This document shows positions 53,550-62,291 of a DNA stretch of 64,000 nt, one piece after another. Within the stretch, counting starts at the first letter, position 1, and each line of letters begins with the position of its first letter. Source of the DNA: Nereida sp024640765 (GTDB taxonomy: Bacteria > Pseudomonadota > Alphaproteobacteria > Rhodobacterales > Rhodobacteraceae). Location of the stretch: NCBI GenBank assembly GCA_024640765.1, contig JAHEEK010000014.1, positions 41,269 through 105,268 of the forward strand. The letters are read 5' to 3'. A model generated the notes under the pieces. It saw only the letters and a list, made by a program, of their open reading frames with translations, did no database searches and had not been told where the DNA came from. The position numbers were made by a program, and so were the translations under genes.

Positions 53550-55667
53550 ATGGCACGCGAATATCCCCTAGAGCTGTACCGTAACTTCGGTATCATGGCG
53601 CACATCGATGCAGGTAAAACCACCTGCTCCGAGCGTATTCTCTTCTACACAGGCAAGTCCCACAACATCGGCGAAGTCCACGACGGCGCAGCAACGATGG
53701 ACTGGATGGAGCAGGAGCAAGAGCGCGGTATTACCATCACGTCCGCTGCGACTACGACATTCTGGGAGCGCACCGAAGACGGTTCAACACCAGACTCGCC
53801 TAAGCACCGTATGAACATCATCGACACACCGGGCCACGTTGACTTCACGATTGAAGTTGAGCGTTCGCTTGCGGTTCTCGATGGTGCTGTTTGTGTTCTC
53901 GATGCCAACGCCGGTGTTGAGCCACAGACTGAAACTGTTTGGCGTCAGGCTGACCGTTATAAAGTTCCACGTATCGTTTTTGTTAACAAAATGGACAAAA
54001 TTGGCGCGGACTTCTTTAACTGTGTAAACATGGTTGAAGACCGTACTGGTGCACGAGCTGTTCCAGTTGGTATCCCGATTGGTGCCGAGACTGAGCTGGA
54101 AGGCTTGATCGATCTCGTGACCATGGAAGAGTGGTTGTGGCAGGGTGAAGACCTTGGCGCCTCTTGGATCAAAGTGCCAGTTCGCGACAGCCTGAAAGAC
54201 ATGGCTGACGAATGGCGTGGCAAAATGATCGAAGCTGCCGTCGAAATGGACGACGAAGCGATGATGGAATACTTGGAAGGCAACGAGCCTGACGTTCCAA
54301 CACTGCGCGCGTTGATCCGTAAAGGCACATTGGCTTTGGCATTTGTTCCGGTTCTTGGTGGCTCTGCATTCAAAAACAAGGGCGTTCAGCCTCTGTTGAA
54401 TGCTGTTGTTGACTATCTTCCTTCGCCACTCGACGTTGTCGACTACATGGGCTTTAAGCCAGGCGACGAAGAAGAGGTTCGTAACATCCCGCGTCGTGCC
54501 GATGACAACATGGCCTTCTCTGGCCTCGCGTTCAAAATCATGAACGACCCATTTGTTGGCTCCCTGACATTCGTTCGTATCTACTCTGGTACGCTCGGTA
54601 AGGGCGACTCAATGCTGAACTCAACTAAAGGTAACACCGAGCGTGTTGGCCGGATGATGATGATGCACTCCAACGATCGTGACGAAATCACCGAAGCATT
54701 TGCTGGTGACATCATCGCGCTTGGTGGCCTGAAGAACACGACAACTGGTGATACACTTTGTGACAAGAACGACGCCGTTGTTCTCGAAACAATGACATTC
54801 CCAGATCCAGTGATCGAGATCGCGGTTGAGCCTAAGACGAAAGGCGACCAAGAGAAAATGTCGACAGGCCTCGCCCGTCTTGCAGCGGAAGATCCATCTT
54901 TCCGCGTAGAGACTGACATCGAGTCAGGTCAGACAATCATGAAGGGTATGGGCGAGCTTCACCTCGACATTCTCGTTGATCGTCTGAAGCGTGAGTTCAA
55001 AGTTGAAGCGAACATTGGTGCGCCACAAGTGGCCTACCGTGAGACCATCGACCGCGAAGTTGAGCATTCTTATACCCACAAAAAGCAATCTGGTGGTTCA
55101 GGTCAGTTTGGTGAGGTTAAACTCATCATTACACCGACAGAGCCAGGCGAAGGTTATTCCTTCGAGAGCCGCATCGTTGGTGGATCGGTTCCAAAGGAAT
55201 ACATCCCGGGTGTTGAAAAAGGCATTAAATCGGTTATGGACAGCGGCCCGTTGGCTGGCTTCCCCGTCATCGACTTTAAAGTTGCCTTGATCGACGGTAA
55301 ATTCCACGATGTTGACTCCTCAGTCCTCGCGTTTGAGATCGCTGCACGTATGTGTATGCGTGAAGGCATGAAAATGGCTGGTGCGAAACTGCTCGAGCCA
55401 ATCATGAAAGTGGAAGTTATCACTCCTGAAGAATACACCGGTGGTATCATCGGCGACCTGACATCACGTCGTGGTCAAGTTCAGGGTCAGGATACTCGCG
55501 GTAATGCGATTGCCATCGATGCGATGGTGCCGCTTGCGAATATGTTCGGCTACATCAACACATTGCGCTCTATGTCTTCGGGCCGCGCGCAGTTCTCGAT
55601 GCAGTTTGATCACTATGAAGCTGTACCAAGCAACATCTCTGAAGAAATTCAAGCTAAATACGCTTGA
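53550..55667 (+). CDS. fusA: Elongation factor G
   Basis: A 705-residue EF-G: AHIDAGKTTCSERILFYTG (G1), DTPGHVDFTIEVERSL (G3), NKMDKIGADF (G4), domain II and the IV/V region ending MSSGRAQFSMQFDHYEAVPS. It moves tRNAs and mRNA on the ribosome. A hairpin at 55681-55704 lies between it and tuf copy 2. Confidence 0.98.
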   Translation: MAREYPLELYRNFGIMAHIDAGKTTCSERILFYTGKSHNIGEVHDGAATMDWMEQEQERGITITSAATTTFWERTEDGSTPDSPKHRMNIIDTPGHVDFTIEVERSLAVLDGAVCVLDANAGVEPQTETVWRQADRYKVPRIVFVNKMDKIGADFFNCVNMVEDRTGARAVPVGIPIGAETELEGLIDLVTMEEWLWQGEDLGASWIKVPVRDSLKDMADEWRGKMIEAAVEMDDEAMMEYLEGNEPDVPTLRALIRKGTLALAFVPVLGGSAFKNKGVQPLLNAVVDYLPSPLDVVDYMGFKPGDEEEVRNIPRRADDNMAFSGLAFKIMNDPFVGSLTFVRIYSGTLGKGDSMLNSTKGNTERVGRMMMMHSNDRDEITEAFAGDIIALGGLKNTTTGDTLCDKNDAVVLETMTFPDPVIEIAVEPKTKGDQEKMSTGLARLAAEDPSFRVETDIESGQTIMKGMGELHLDILVDRLKREFKVEANIGAPQVAYRETIDREVEHSYTHKKQSGGSGQFGEVKLIITPTEPGEGYSFESRIVGGSVPKEYIPGVEKGIKSVMDSGPLAGFPVIDFKVALIDGKFHDVDSSVLAFEIAARMCMREGMKMAGAKLLEPIMKVEVITPEEYTGGIIGDLTSRRGQVQGQDTRGNAIAIDAMVPLANMFGYINTLRSMSSGRAQFSMQFDHYEAVPSNISEEIQAKYA

Positions 55668-55680
55668 TCTGACACCTTTT

Positions 55681-55704
55681 ACGGTGGCCCATGAGGGCCA
55701 CCGT
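55681..55704 (+). other. Perfect hairpin between fusA and tuf
   Basis: ACGGTGGCCC, ATGA loop, GGGCCACCGT, a 10-bp perfect stem with no long U-run after it, 28 bases before the tuf ATG. It may protect the fusA 3' end or partially terminate. Confidence 0.6.
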
Positions 55705-55728
55705 TCTACTGGAAAATGAAGGAGGCCT

Positions 55729-56915
55729 CTCATGGCTAAGGAAAAGTTTGAACGCTCTAAACCGCACGTAAACATCGGCACGATTGGTCACGTTGACCAC
55801 GGTAAGACGACGTTGACTGCAGCGATCACCAAGCAATTTGGTGACTTCAAGGCATACGACGAGATTGACGGCGCGCCGGAAGAAAAAGCACGTGGTATCA
55901 CGATCTCTACTGCTCACGTTGAGTATGAAACAGAGACACGCCACTACGCACACGTGGACTGCCCAGGCCACGCTGACTATGTGAAAAACATGATTACTGG
56001 TGCTGCTCAGATGGACGGCGCGATCTTGGTTGTTAACGCAGCTGATGGTCCTATGCCACAAACACGTGAGCACATCCTTTTGGGTCGCCAAGTTGGTATC
56101 CCTTACATGGTTGTTTACATGAACAAAGTTGACCAAGTTGACGACGAAGAGTTGCTCGAGTTGGTTGAAATGGAAATCCGTGAGCTTCTGTCATCTTACG
56201 AGTACCCAGGCGACGACATCCCAGTTGTAGCCGGTTCTGCTCTGGCAGCTCTGGAAGACCGCGATGACAACATCGGTAAAGAGTCTATCGACAAGCTGAT
56301 GGAAGCTGTTGACAGCTACATCCCGACACCGGCACGTGCTGTTGACCAGCCGTTCCTGATGCCGATCGAAGACGTGTTCTCAATCTCTGGCCGTGGTACA
56401 GTTGTAACTGGCCGTGTTGAGCGTGGCGTTATCAACGTTGGCGAAGAGATCGAGATCGTTGGTATCCGTGACACCACGAAGACAACCTGCACAGGTGTTG
56501 AAATGTTCCGCAAGCTGCTTGATCGCGGTGAAGCAGGCGACAACATCGGCGCGCTTCTTCGCGGTGTTGACCGTGAAGGTGTTGAGCGTGGCCAGGTTCT
56601 TTGTAAGCCAGGTTCCGTATCTCCTCACACGAAGTTCGAGGCAGAAGCTTATATTCTGACCAAAGAAGAAGGCGGCCGTCACACGCCATTCTTTGCGAAC
56701 TACCGTCCACAGTTCTACTTCCGTACAACTGACGTGACAGGCACAGTTGAGCTTCCAGCGGGTACTGAAATGGTTATGCCAGGCGACAACTTGAAGTTCG
56801 AAGTTGAACTGATCGCACCGATCGCGATGGAAGATGGTCTTCGCTTTGCGATCCGCGAAGGCGGCCGCACAGTAGGCGCAGGCGTCGTAGCAAAAATCAT
56901 CGCCTAAGCTGATTG
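55729..56915 (+). repeat. Direct repeat, copy B of the 1187-bp tuf duplication
   Basis: Identical to 34582-35768, with divergence immediately outside the block on both sides; the identity extends three bases before the start and eight after the stop. Confidence 0.9.
55732..56907 (+). CDS. tuf: Elongation factor Tu, copy 2
   Basis: A 391-residue EF-Tu, identical to copy 1 at 34585-35760 in protein and DNA. AAGGAGGCC precedes the ATG. This is the classical str-operon position after fusA. The sequence just outside the shared block (up to 56915) differs from copy 1. Confidence 0.99.
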   Translation: MAKEKFERSKPHVNIGTIGHVDHGKTTLTAAITKQFGDFKAYDEIDGAPEEKARGITISTAHVEYETETRHYAHVDCPGHADYVKNMITGAAQMDGAILVVNAADGPMPQTREHILLGRQVGIPYMVVYMNKVDQVDDEELLELVEMEIRELLSSYEYPGDDIPVVAGSALAALEDRDDNIGKESIDKLMEAVDSYIPTPARAVDQPFLMPIEDVFSISGRGTVVTGRVERGVINVGEEIEIVGIRDTTKTTCTGVEMFRKLLDRGEAGDNIGALLRGVDREGVERGQVLCKPGSVSPHTKFEAEAYILTKEEGGRHTPFFANYRPQFYFRTTDVTGTVELPAGTEMVMPGDNLKFEVELIAPIAMEDGLRFAIREGGRTVGAGVVAKIIA

Positions 56916-56957
56916 ATTTATACGCAATGGCGCTTGCGTCACTGCGTGACAAGATTT

Positions 56958-56982
56958 AAGGCGGGCCCTCTAGGCCCGTCTT
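56958..56982 (+). other. Hairpin after tuf copy 2
   Basis: AAGGCGGGCC, CTCTA, GGCCCGTCTT: a stem with one wobble but no U-run. Perhaps a partial terminator or processing site in the tuf-rpsJ spacer. Confidence 0.5.
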
Positions 56983-57056
56983 ACGGGTTTGATGTGGGTA
57001 CTGGACGAGCCAGCCATCCACCTCTCAACGCCTCACGCCAATTAAAGGCAATGAAA

Positions 57057-57371
57057 ATGCAAAGCCAAAATATTCGCATTCGGCTGAAAGCGTTTGACTA
57101 CCGTGTACTGGACGCCAGCACACAGGAAATCGTCAACACAGCCAAGCGTACTGGTGCCAACGTTCGTGGTCCCATTCCGCTTCCAAATAAAATCGAAAAG
57201 TTCACTGTTCTGCGTGGTCCACACGTAGATAAGAAGTCTCGCGACCAATTTGAAATCCGCACGCACAAGCGTTTGCTGGATATCGTTGATCCGACTCCCC
57301 AAACTGTTGACGCGCTTATGAAGCTCGATCTGGCAGCTGGTGTGGACGTCGAGATCAAACTGCAATCTTAA
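57057..57371 (+). CDS. rpsJ: 30S ribosomal protein S10
   Basis: A 104-residue uS10: MQSQNIRIRLKAFDYRVLDA, then IVNTAKRTGANVRGPIPLP, and VDVEIKLQS at the end. Start set at the ATG at 57057 because AAAGG (57044-57048) is eight bases away; an ATG two codons earlier would be too close. It sits in the small subunit head and also helps NusB antitermination. Confidence 0.96.
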   Translation: MQSQNIRIRLKAFDYRVLDASTQEIVNTAKRTGANVRGPIPLPNKIEKFTVLRGPHVDKKSRDQFEIRTHKRLLDIVDPTPQTVDALMKLDLAAGVDVEIKLQS

Positions 57372-57388
57372 TCGGAGGATTTGAAACA

Positions 57389-58126
57389 ATGATCCGTTCC
57401 GGAGTTATTGCAAAGAAAATGGGCATGACCCGTTTGTTCATGGATGATGGTAAGCAGATTCCTGTTACTGTTCTTCAGCTAGATAACCTTCAGGTTGTTG
57501 CTCAGCGTACCGAAGAAAAAGACGGCTACACTGCTGTTCAGCTTGGTGCCGGTTCTGCGAAAGCAAAGCGCACATCTGCTGCGATGCGCGGCCACTTTGC
57601 TGCGGCAAAAGTCGAGCCAAAGCGCAAAGTTGCTGAGTTCCGCGTTAACGCTGACGCGCTGATCGAAGTAGGCGCAGAAATTTCTGCTGATCACTACCTC
57701 GAAGGTCAGTACGTTGACGTTGCTGGCACATCGATCGGTAAAGGTTTCCAAGGTGCGATGAAGCGCTGGAACTTTGGCGGTCTTCGCGCGACACACGGTG
57801 TGTCTATCTCACACCGTTCACACGGCTCTACAGGCCAATGTCAGGACCCTGGCCGCGTTTTCAAAGGTAAGAAAATGGCCGGTCACATGGGTGCTGCTCG
57901 TGTTACTACGCAAAACCTGCAGGTTGTTAAGACCGACGCCGCCCGTGGCTTGATCATGGTTAAAGGCGCTGTTCCTGGCTCCAAAGGTGGATGGGTGACT
58001 GTTAAGGATGCGGTTAAGAAGCCATTCCCTGACAACGCACCGATGCCAGCAGGCCTAAAATCCGACGCAGCTGCAGCTGCAGCTGAAGCTCCGGCCGAAG
58101 CACCTGCGACTGGAGGTGAAGAATGA
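57389..58126 (+). CDS. rplC: 50S ribosomal protein L3
   Basis: A 245-residue uL3: GVIAKKMGMTRLFMDDGKQ, KRWNFGGLRATHGVSISHR (the central extension near the catalytic centre), and an alanine/proline-rich C-terminal tail (PADAxx type, AAAAAEAPAEAPATGGEE) absent in many bacteria. It overlaps rplD by four bases. Confidence 0.97.
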   Translation: MIRSGVIAKKMGMTRLFMDDGKQIPVTVLQLDNLQVVAQRTEEKDGYTAVQLGAGSAKAKRTSAAMRGHFAAAKVEPKRKVAEFRVNADALIEVGAEISADHYLEGQYVDVAGTSIGKGFQGAMKRWNFGGLRATHGVSISHRSHGSTGQCQDPGRVFKGKKMAGHMGAARVTTQNLQVVKTDAARGLIMVKGAVPGSKGGWVTVKDAVKKPFPDNAPMPAGLKSDAAAAAAEAPAEAPATGGEE

Positions 58127-58740
58127 AACTTGATGTGATCAAACTTGACGGCAAGACTGCTGGCTCTGTTGAGCTTTCAGACGAGCTGTTCGCACTTGAG
58201 CCTCGCGCAGACATTCTGCACCGTGTGGTTCGTTGGCAGCGTAACAATGCGCAGGCCGGCACTCACAAGGTGAAGACACGGTCTGAAACCAGCTACTCAA
58301 CAAAGAAGATTTATCGCCAAAAAGGCACCGGTGGCGCACGTCACGGTGACCGTAACGCGCCTATCTTCCGTAAGGGTGGTATCTACAAAGGCCCAACACC
58401 ACGTTCACATGGTCACGAGCTGCCGAAGAAATTCCGCAAGCTTGGCTTGAAGCACGCGCTTTCTGCAAAAGCAGCTGCGGGTGAGTTGGTTGTGATTGAG
58501 AACGCCGAAGCAGAAGGCAAGACTGCAGCGTTGGCTAAGCAAGTGAAAAACCTCGGTTGGAAGCGTGCATTGGTCATCGACGGTGCTTCTGTGAACGAAG
58601 GGTTCTTGAAAGCCGCGCGCAACATCGAAGGTTTGGACATCCTGCCGACAATTGGCGCAAACGTGTATGACATCCTCAAGCGTGACACTCTTGTGATCAC
58701 CAAAGCAGGTGTCGAAGCTCTGGAGGCTCGTTTGAAATGA
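58123..58740 (+). CDS. rplD: 50S ribosomal protein L4
   Basis: A 205-residue uL4, with the tunnel loop HKVKTRSETSYSTKKIYRQK and the GGARHGDRNAPIFRKGG arm, C-terminal VYDILKRDTLVITKAGVEAL. It shapes the exit tunnel. It overlaps both rplC and rplW by four bases (ATGA). Confidence 0.97.
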   Translation: MKLDVIKLDGKTAGSVELSDELFALEPRADILHRVVRWQRNNAQAGTHKVKTRSETSYSTKKIYRQKGTGGARHGDRNAPIFRKGGIYKGPTPRSHGHELPKKFRKLGLKHALSAKAAAGELVVIENAEAEGKTAALAKQVKNLGWKRALVIDGASVNEGFLKAARNIEGLDILPTIGANVYDILKRDTLVITKAGVEALEARLK

Positions 58741-59033
58741 GTGCGAAAGCTGAACACTACGATGTGATCCGCAAGCCGATTATCACTGAGAAAGCAACTA
58801 TGGCGTCTGAAAATGGCGCGGTGGTTTTCGAAGTAGCGATCGACGCAAACAAACCACAGATCAAAGAAGCAGTTGAGACGCTCTTTGGTGTGAAGGTTAA
58901 GGCGGTTAACACAACGATCACTAAGGGTAAGGCTAAGCGTTTCCGCGGCCAGCTTGGTAAACGTAAAGACGTCAAGAAGGCATATGTAATGCTCGAAGAC
59001 GGCAACACGATCGACGTGAACACAGGTCTGTAA
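58737..59033 (+). CDS. rplW: 50S ribosomal protein L23
   Basis: A 98-residue uL23: YDVIRKPIITEKATMASE, then VNTTITKGKAKRFRG. It is the exit-site protein that docks SRP and trigger factor. A strong terminator follows at 59052-59087, so the S10 operon is cut here. Confidence 0.97.
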   Translation: MSAKAEHYDVIRKPIITEKATMASENGAVVFEVAIDANKPQIKEAVETLFGVKVKAVNTTITKGKAKRFRGQLGKRKDVKKAYVMLEDGNTIDVNTGL

Positions 59034-59051
59034 TTAGACCAGCATAATTGG

Positions 59052-59087
59052 AAAAGCCCCGCCGTCATTTGACGAGCGGGGCTTTTT
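59052..59087 (+). terminator. Intrinsic terminator after rplW
   Basis: AAAAGCCCCGC, an inner CGTC/GACG pairing, GCGGGGCTTTTT. It is symmetrical enough to stop transcription from either side. Confidence 0.88.
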
Positions 59088-59138
59088 GTTTGTTTGCTAC
59101 GCTTGTAGGGCTGATCGATTTGCGGCAGTGTTTCTGGT

Positions 59139-59315
59139 ATGAAACATGTACCCAAACAAACCACTGATGACGCTCTTATTCAGGAATTTCTCAATAAGGG
59201 TGGCACTGTCACCAAGGGCAAGACGAAGCCAGCACCCGCTGAATTGGGTCTGAGTAACAACCAGTGGAACAATAAACTGACCAAACAAGAAAAAGCTGCA
59301 CGCGATAAGAAGTAG
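59139..59315 (+). CDS. Small basic hypothetical protein (58 aa)
   Basis: An ATG at 59139 opens a 58-residue frame: MKHVPKQTTDDALIQEFLNK, GGTVTKGKTKPAPAELGL, then SNNQWNNKLTKQEK and AARDKK. It is lysine-rich, hydrophilic and has no membrane segment. Similar small proteins with a GGTVTKG-like motif occur in Roseobacters, so I think it is real. It sits alone between two terminators in the rplW-rplB gap. Function unknown. Confidence 0.6.
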   Translation: MKHVPKQTTDDALIQEFLNKGGTVTKGKTKPAPAELGLSNNQWNNKLTKQEKAARDKK

Positions 59316-59418
59316 CTTTTGTGGTCTGGCTTGGTAGCGGCTGGCTTATTGTACTTAGGTAAAATGTGCTTGGCCCTTGACCCGAATGGGTCAGCCCCCT
59401 AGTAAGCACCATCGGCTC

Positions 59419-59452
59419 AGCCCCAGATTCGTCTGGGGCTTTGTTGTTGTTT
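59419..59452 (+). terminator. UUCG-loop terminator upstream of rplB
   Basis: AGCCCCAGA, TTCG tetraloop, TCTGGGGCT, followed by TTGTTGTTGTTTTG. A 9-bp perfect stem capped by the very stable UUCG loop. It isolates rplB from upstream transcription. A further 6-bp hairpin TGACCC/GGGTCA (59378-59393) precedes it. Confidence 0.75.
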
Positions 59453-59561
59453 TGTGCAGCTTGCTGCGCAACGCATTCTACGGGCACCTCCGGGGGCCTA
59501 TAACTTCCGGTTCTGATGGCGAAAGCCGAATGAGCCGCAAAGCAAATGGAAGACAGAAAGC

Positions 59562-60404
59562 ATGGCACTTAAGTCGTACAAACCGACGACGCCTGGCCAA
59601 CGTGGGTTGGTTCTGATTGACCGTTCGGAGCTTTGGAAAGGACGCCCAGTCAAGGCACTCGTTGAGGGTCTGACGAAGAACGGCGGCCGGAACAATACCG
59701 GACGGATCACAATGCGTCGTAAAGGTGGTGGCGCAAAACGCCTCTACCGTATCGTTGATTTCAAACGTAACAAGCTGGACATCGCTGCCACCGTTGAGCG
59801 GATCGAATATGACCCCAACCGGACAGCGTTCATCGCACTCATCAAATATGATGATGGCGAGCAAGCATATGTACTTGCACCACAGCGTTTGGCCATCGGT
59901 GACAAAATCATCGCGTCCGCTAAAGCAGACATCAAGCCAGGCAACGCGATGCCTTTCTCTGGTATGCCAATCGGTACAATCATCCACAACATCGAGCTGA
60001 AGCCAGGCAAGGGCGGTCAAATCGCACGTGCTGCTGGTACGTATGCTCAATTCGTTGGTCGTGATGGTGGTTACGCGCAGATCCGCCTCAGCTCTGGTGA
60101 ACTTCGTTTGGTTCGTCAGGAGTGCATGGCGACTGTTGGTGCTGTGTCTAACCCAGACAACTCTAACCAAAACTTCGGTAAAGCGGGTCGCAATCGTCAC
60201 AAGGGCATCCGCCCATCTGTGCGTGGTGTTGTTATGAACCCCGTCGACCACCCTCACGGTGGTGGTGAAGGCCGGACTTCTGGTGGTCGTCACCCAGTGA
60301 CTCCATGGGGTAAGCCCACAAAAGGTGCCCGCACCCGGAACAAGAACAAAGCGTCCAGCAAGCTGATCATCCGCTCGCGGCACGCCAAGAAGAAAGGGCG
60401 TTAA
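59562..60404 (+). CDS. rplB: 50S ribosomal protein L2
   Basis: A 280-residue uL2: MALKSYKPTTPGQRGLVLID, KGGGAKRLYRIVDFKRNK, and near the end GVVMNPVDHPHGGGEGRTSG with the conserved His of the peptidyl-transferase region. It starts its own transcription unit, since terminators lie upstream. Confidence 0.98.
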   Translation: MALKSYKPTTPGQRGLVLIDRSELWKGRPVKALVEGLTKNGGRNNTGRITMRRKGGGAKRLYRIVDFKRNKLDIAATVERIEYDPNRTAFIALIKYDDGEQAYVLAPQRLAIGDKIIASAKADIKPGNAMPFSGMPIGTIIHNIELKPGKGGQIARAAGTYAQFVGRDGGYAQIRLSSGELRLVRQECMATVGAVSNPDNSNQNFGKAGRNRHKGIRPSVRGVVMNPVDHPHGGGEGRTSGGRHPVTPWGKPTKGARTRNKNKASSKLIIRSRHAKKKGR

Positions 60405-60407
60405 TCT

Positions 60408-60686
60408 ATGACTCGCTCTGTTTGGAAAGGTCCTTTTGTCGACTCGTATGTCCTCAAAAAGGCAGAAGCATCCCGTGAAAGCGGTCGCAATGAAGTCATC
60501 AAAATCTGGTCGCGTCGTTCTACGATTCTGCCACAATTTGTTGGCCTCACGTTCGGCGTCTACAACGGCAAAAAGCACATTCCAGTGAATGTGTCTGAAG
60601 AAATGATCGGCCAGAAGTTTGGTGAGTTCTCACCAACCCGTACATACTACGGACACGCGGCTGACAAAAAAGCGAAGCGGAAGTAA
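60408..60686 (+). CDS. rpsS: 30S ribosomal protein S19
   Basis: A 92-residue uS19: RSVWKGPFVDSYVLKKAEAS, then VGLTFGVYNGKKHIPV and RTYYGHAADKKAKRK. Three bases after rplB. Confidence 0.98.
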   Translation: MTRSVWKGPFVDSYVLKKAEASRESGRNEVIKIWSRRSTILPQFVGLTFGVYNGKKHIPVNVSEEMIGQKFGEFSPTRTYYGHAADKKAKRK

Positions 60687-60689
60687 GTC

Positions 60690-61070
60690 ATGGGCAAGGA
60701 TAAAAACCCCCGCCGCGTGGCCGAAAACGAAGCAATGGCGAAATTGCGCATGCTTCGTACAAGCCCGCAGAAACTAAACCTGGTTGCGACAATGATCCGC
60801 GGCAAGAAAGTTGACAAAGCGTTGACTGACCTGTCGTTCTCAAAGCGCCGCATTGCTGAAGACGTGAAGAAATGCCTTCAGTCCGCGATTGCGAACGCAG
60901 AAAACAACCACAACCTCGATGTTGATGAGCTGGTAGTTGCAGAGGCTTACGTTGGTAAGAACCTGACACTCAAGCGCGGTCGTCCTCGTGCACGTGGCCG
61001 TTTCGGTAAGATCGTAAAGCCGTTCTCGGAACTGACCATCAAAGTTCGCCAAGTTGAGGAGCAATCGTAA
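60690..61070 (+). CDS. rplV: 50S ribosomal protein L22
   Basis: A 126-residue uL22: RMLRTSPQKLNLVATMIRGK, ANAENNHNLDVDEL and TLKRGRPRARGRFGKIVKP, the tunnel hairpin. Its stop overlaps the rpsC ATG by one base (TAATG). Confidence 0.98.
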   Translation: MGKDKNPRRVAENEAMAKLRMLRTSPQKLNLVATMIRGKKVDKALTDLSFSKRRIAEDVKKCLQSAIANAENNHNLDVDELVVAEAYVGKNLTLKRGRPRARGRFGKIVKPFSELTIKVRQVEEQS

Positions 61071-61777
61071 TGGGTAATAAAGTCAATCCAATCGGTATGC
61101 GCCTTCAGGTAAACCGCACATGGGACAGCCGCTGGTATGCAGACACCAAAGACTATGGTGACTTGCTGCTTGAGGACCTGAAACTGCGCGCATTTATCAA
61201 AGAAGAGTGCAAGCAAGCTGGTGTTAGCCGCGTGATTATCGAGCGTCCGCACAAGAAGTGCCGCGTTACGATCCACACAGCCCGCCCCGGTGTTATCATC
61301 GGTAAAAAAGGTGCTGACATTGAAACGCTTCGTAAGAAGTTGGCTTCAATGACTGCCTCTGAGCTTCACCTGAATGTCGTTGAAGTGCGCAAGCCTGAGT
61401 TGGACGCAGCCCTCGTTGCTGAATCCATCGCTCAGCAACTTGAGCGTCGTGTTTCTTTCCGTCGTGCGATGAAGCGCTCGGTACAGAACGCAATGCGCAT
61501 GGGCGCTTTGGGCATTCGTGTAAACGTTGCTGGTCGTTTGGGCGGCGCAGAGATTGCGCGTACAGAATGGTACCGTGAAGGTCGTGTGCCGCTGCACACA
61601 CTTCGCGCCGACATCGATTACGCACACGCAGAGGGCATGACTGCCTACGGGATCATTGGCGTTAAAGTCTGGATCTTCAAAGGCGAGATCATGGAACATG
61701 ATCCAGCTGCGCGTGACCGTAAAGCACAAGAACTCCAAGACGGCCCAGCACCTCGCGGTGCAGGCGGTCGTCGCTAA
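61070..61777 (+). CDS. rpsC: 30S ribosomal protein S3
   Basis: A 235-residue uS3 with MGNKVNPIGMRLQVNRTWDS, the KH-domain loop VIIGKKGADIETLRKKL and GGAEIARTEWYREGRVPLHT. It binds mRNA at the entry site and holds helicase activity. Seventeen bases to rplP. Confidence 0.98.
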   Translation: MGNKVNPIGMRLQVNRTWDSRWYADTKDYGDLLLEDLKLRAFIKEECKQAGVSRVIIERPHKKCRVTIHTARPGVIIGKKGADIETLRKKLASMTASELHLNVVEVRKPELDAALVAESIAQQLERRVSFRRAMKRSVQNAMRMGALGIRVNVAGRLGGAEIARTEWYREGRVPLHTLRADIDYAHAEGMTAYGIIGVKVWIFKGEIMEHDPAARDRKAQELQDGPAPRGAGGRR

Positions 61778-61793
61778 GGGGGGAGATTGAAAG

Positions 61794-62207
61794 ATGCTTC
61801 AACCAAAACGCACTAAGTTCCGTAAAATGCACAAAGGCCGGATCCGCGGCGACGCCAAAGGCGGTTCGGATCTTAACTTTGGCACATACGGCCTGAAAGC
61901 ACTGCAGCCCGAGCGGATCACTGCACGTCAAATCGAAGCGGCTCGCCGTGCGATGACGCGTCAGATGAAACGTCAGGGGCGCGTATGGATCCGGATTTTC
62001 CCGGATCTGCCTGTTACCTCTAAGCCTGTCGAAGTTCGTATGGGTAAAGGTAAAGGTTCCGTGGATTTCTGGGCAGCTAAGGTAAAACCTGGCCGCATCA
62101 TGTTTGAAATTGACGGCGTACCCGAGCCAATCGCACGTGAGGCACTTCGCCTCGCAGCGATGAAGCTGCCGATCAAAACACGCGTAGTGGTCCGTGAGGA
62201 CTGGTAA
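61794..62207 (+). CDS. rplP: 50S ribosomal protein L16
   Basis: A 137-residue uL16: MLQPKRTKFRKMHKGRIRG, RQIEAARRAMTRQMKRQGRV and GKGKGSVDFWAAKVKPGRIM. It binds near the A site. The terminator at 62230-62264 follows at once, and the usual rpmC, rpsQ and rplN genes are not next in this window. Confidence 0.98.
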   Translation: MLQPKRTKFRKMHKGRIRGDAKGGSDLNFGTYGLKALQPERITARQIEAARRAMTRQMKRQGRVWIRIFPDLPVTSKPVEVRMGKGKGSVDFWAAKVKPGRIMFEIDGVPEPIAREALRLAAMKLPIKTRVVVREDW

Positions 62208-62229
62208 GCAACGTGTTTACTTAGAATAG

Positions 62230-62264
62230 AAAAGCCCCCGCATGGAAACGTGCGGGGGCTTTTT
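62230..62264. terminator. Bidirectional terminator between rplP and the export gene
   Basis: AAAAGCCCCCGCA, short loop, TGCGGGGGCTTTTT. It can end both rplP (plus) and the export gene (minus). Confidence 0.9.
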
Positions 62265-62291
62265 CACTTTGGGGTGCGGAGCGCGGCGTAA

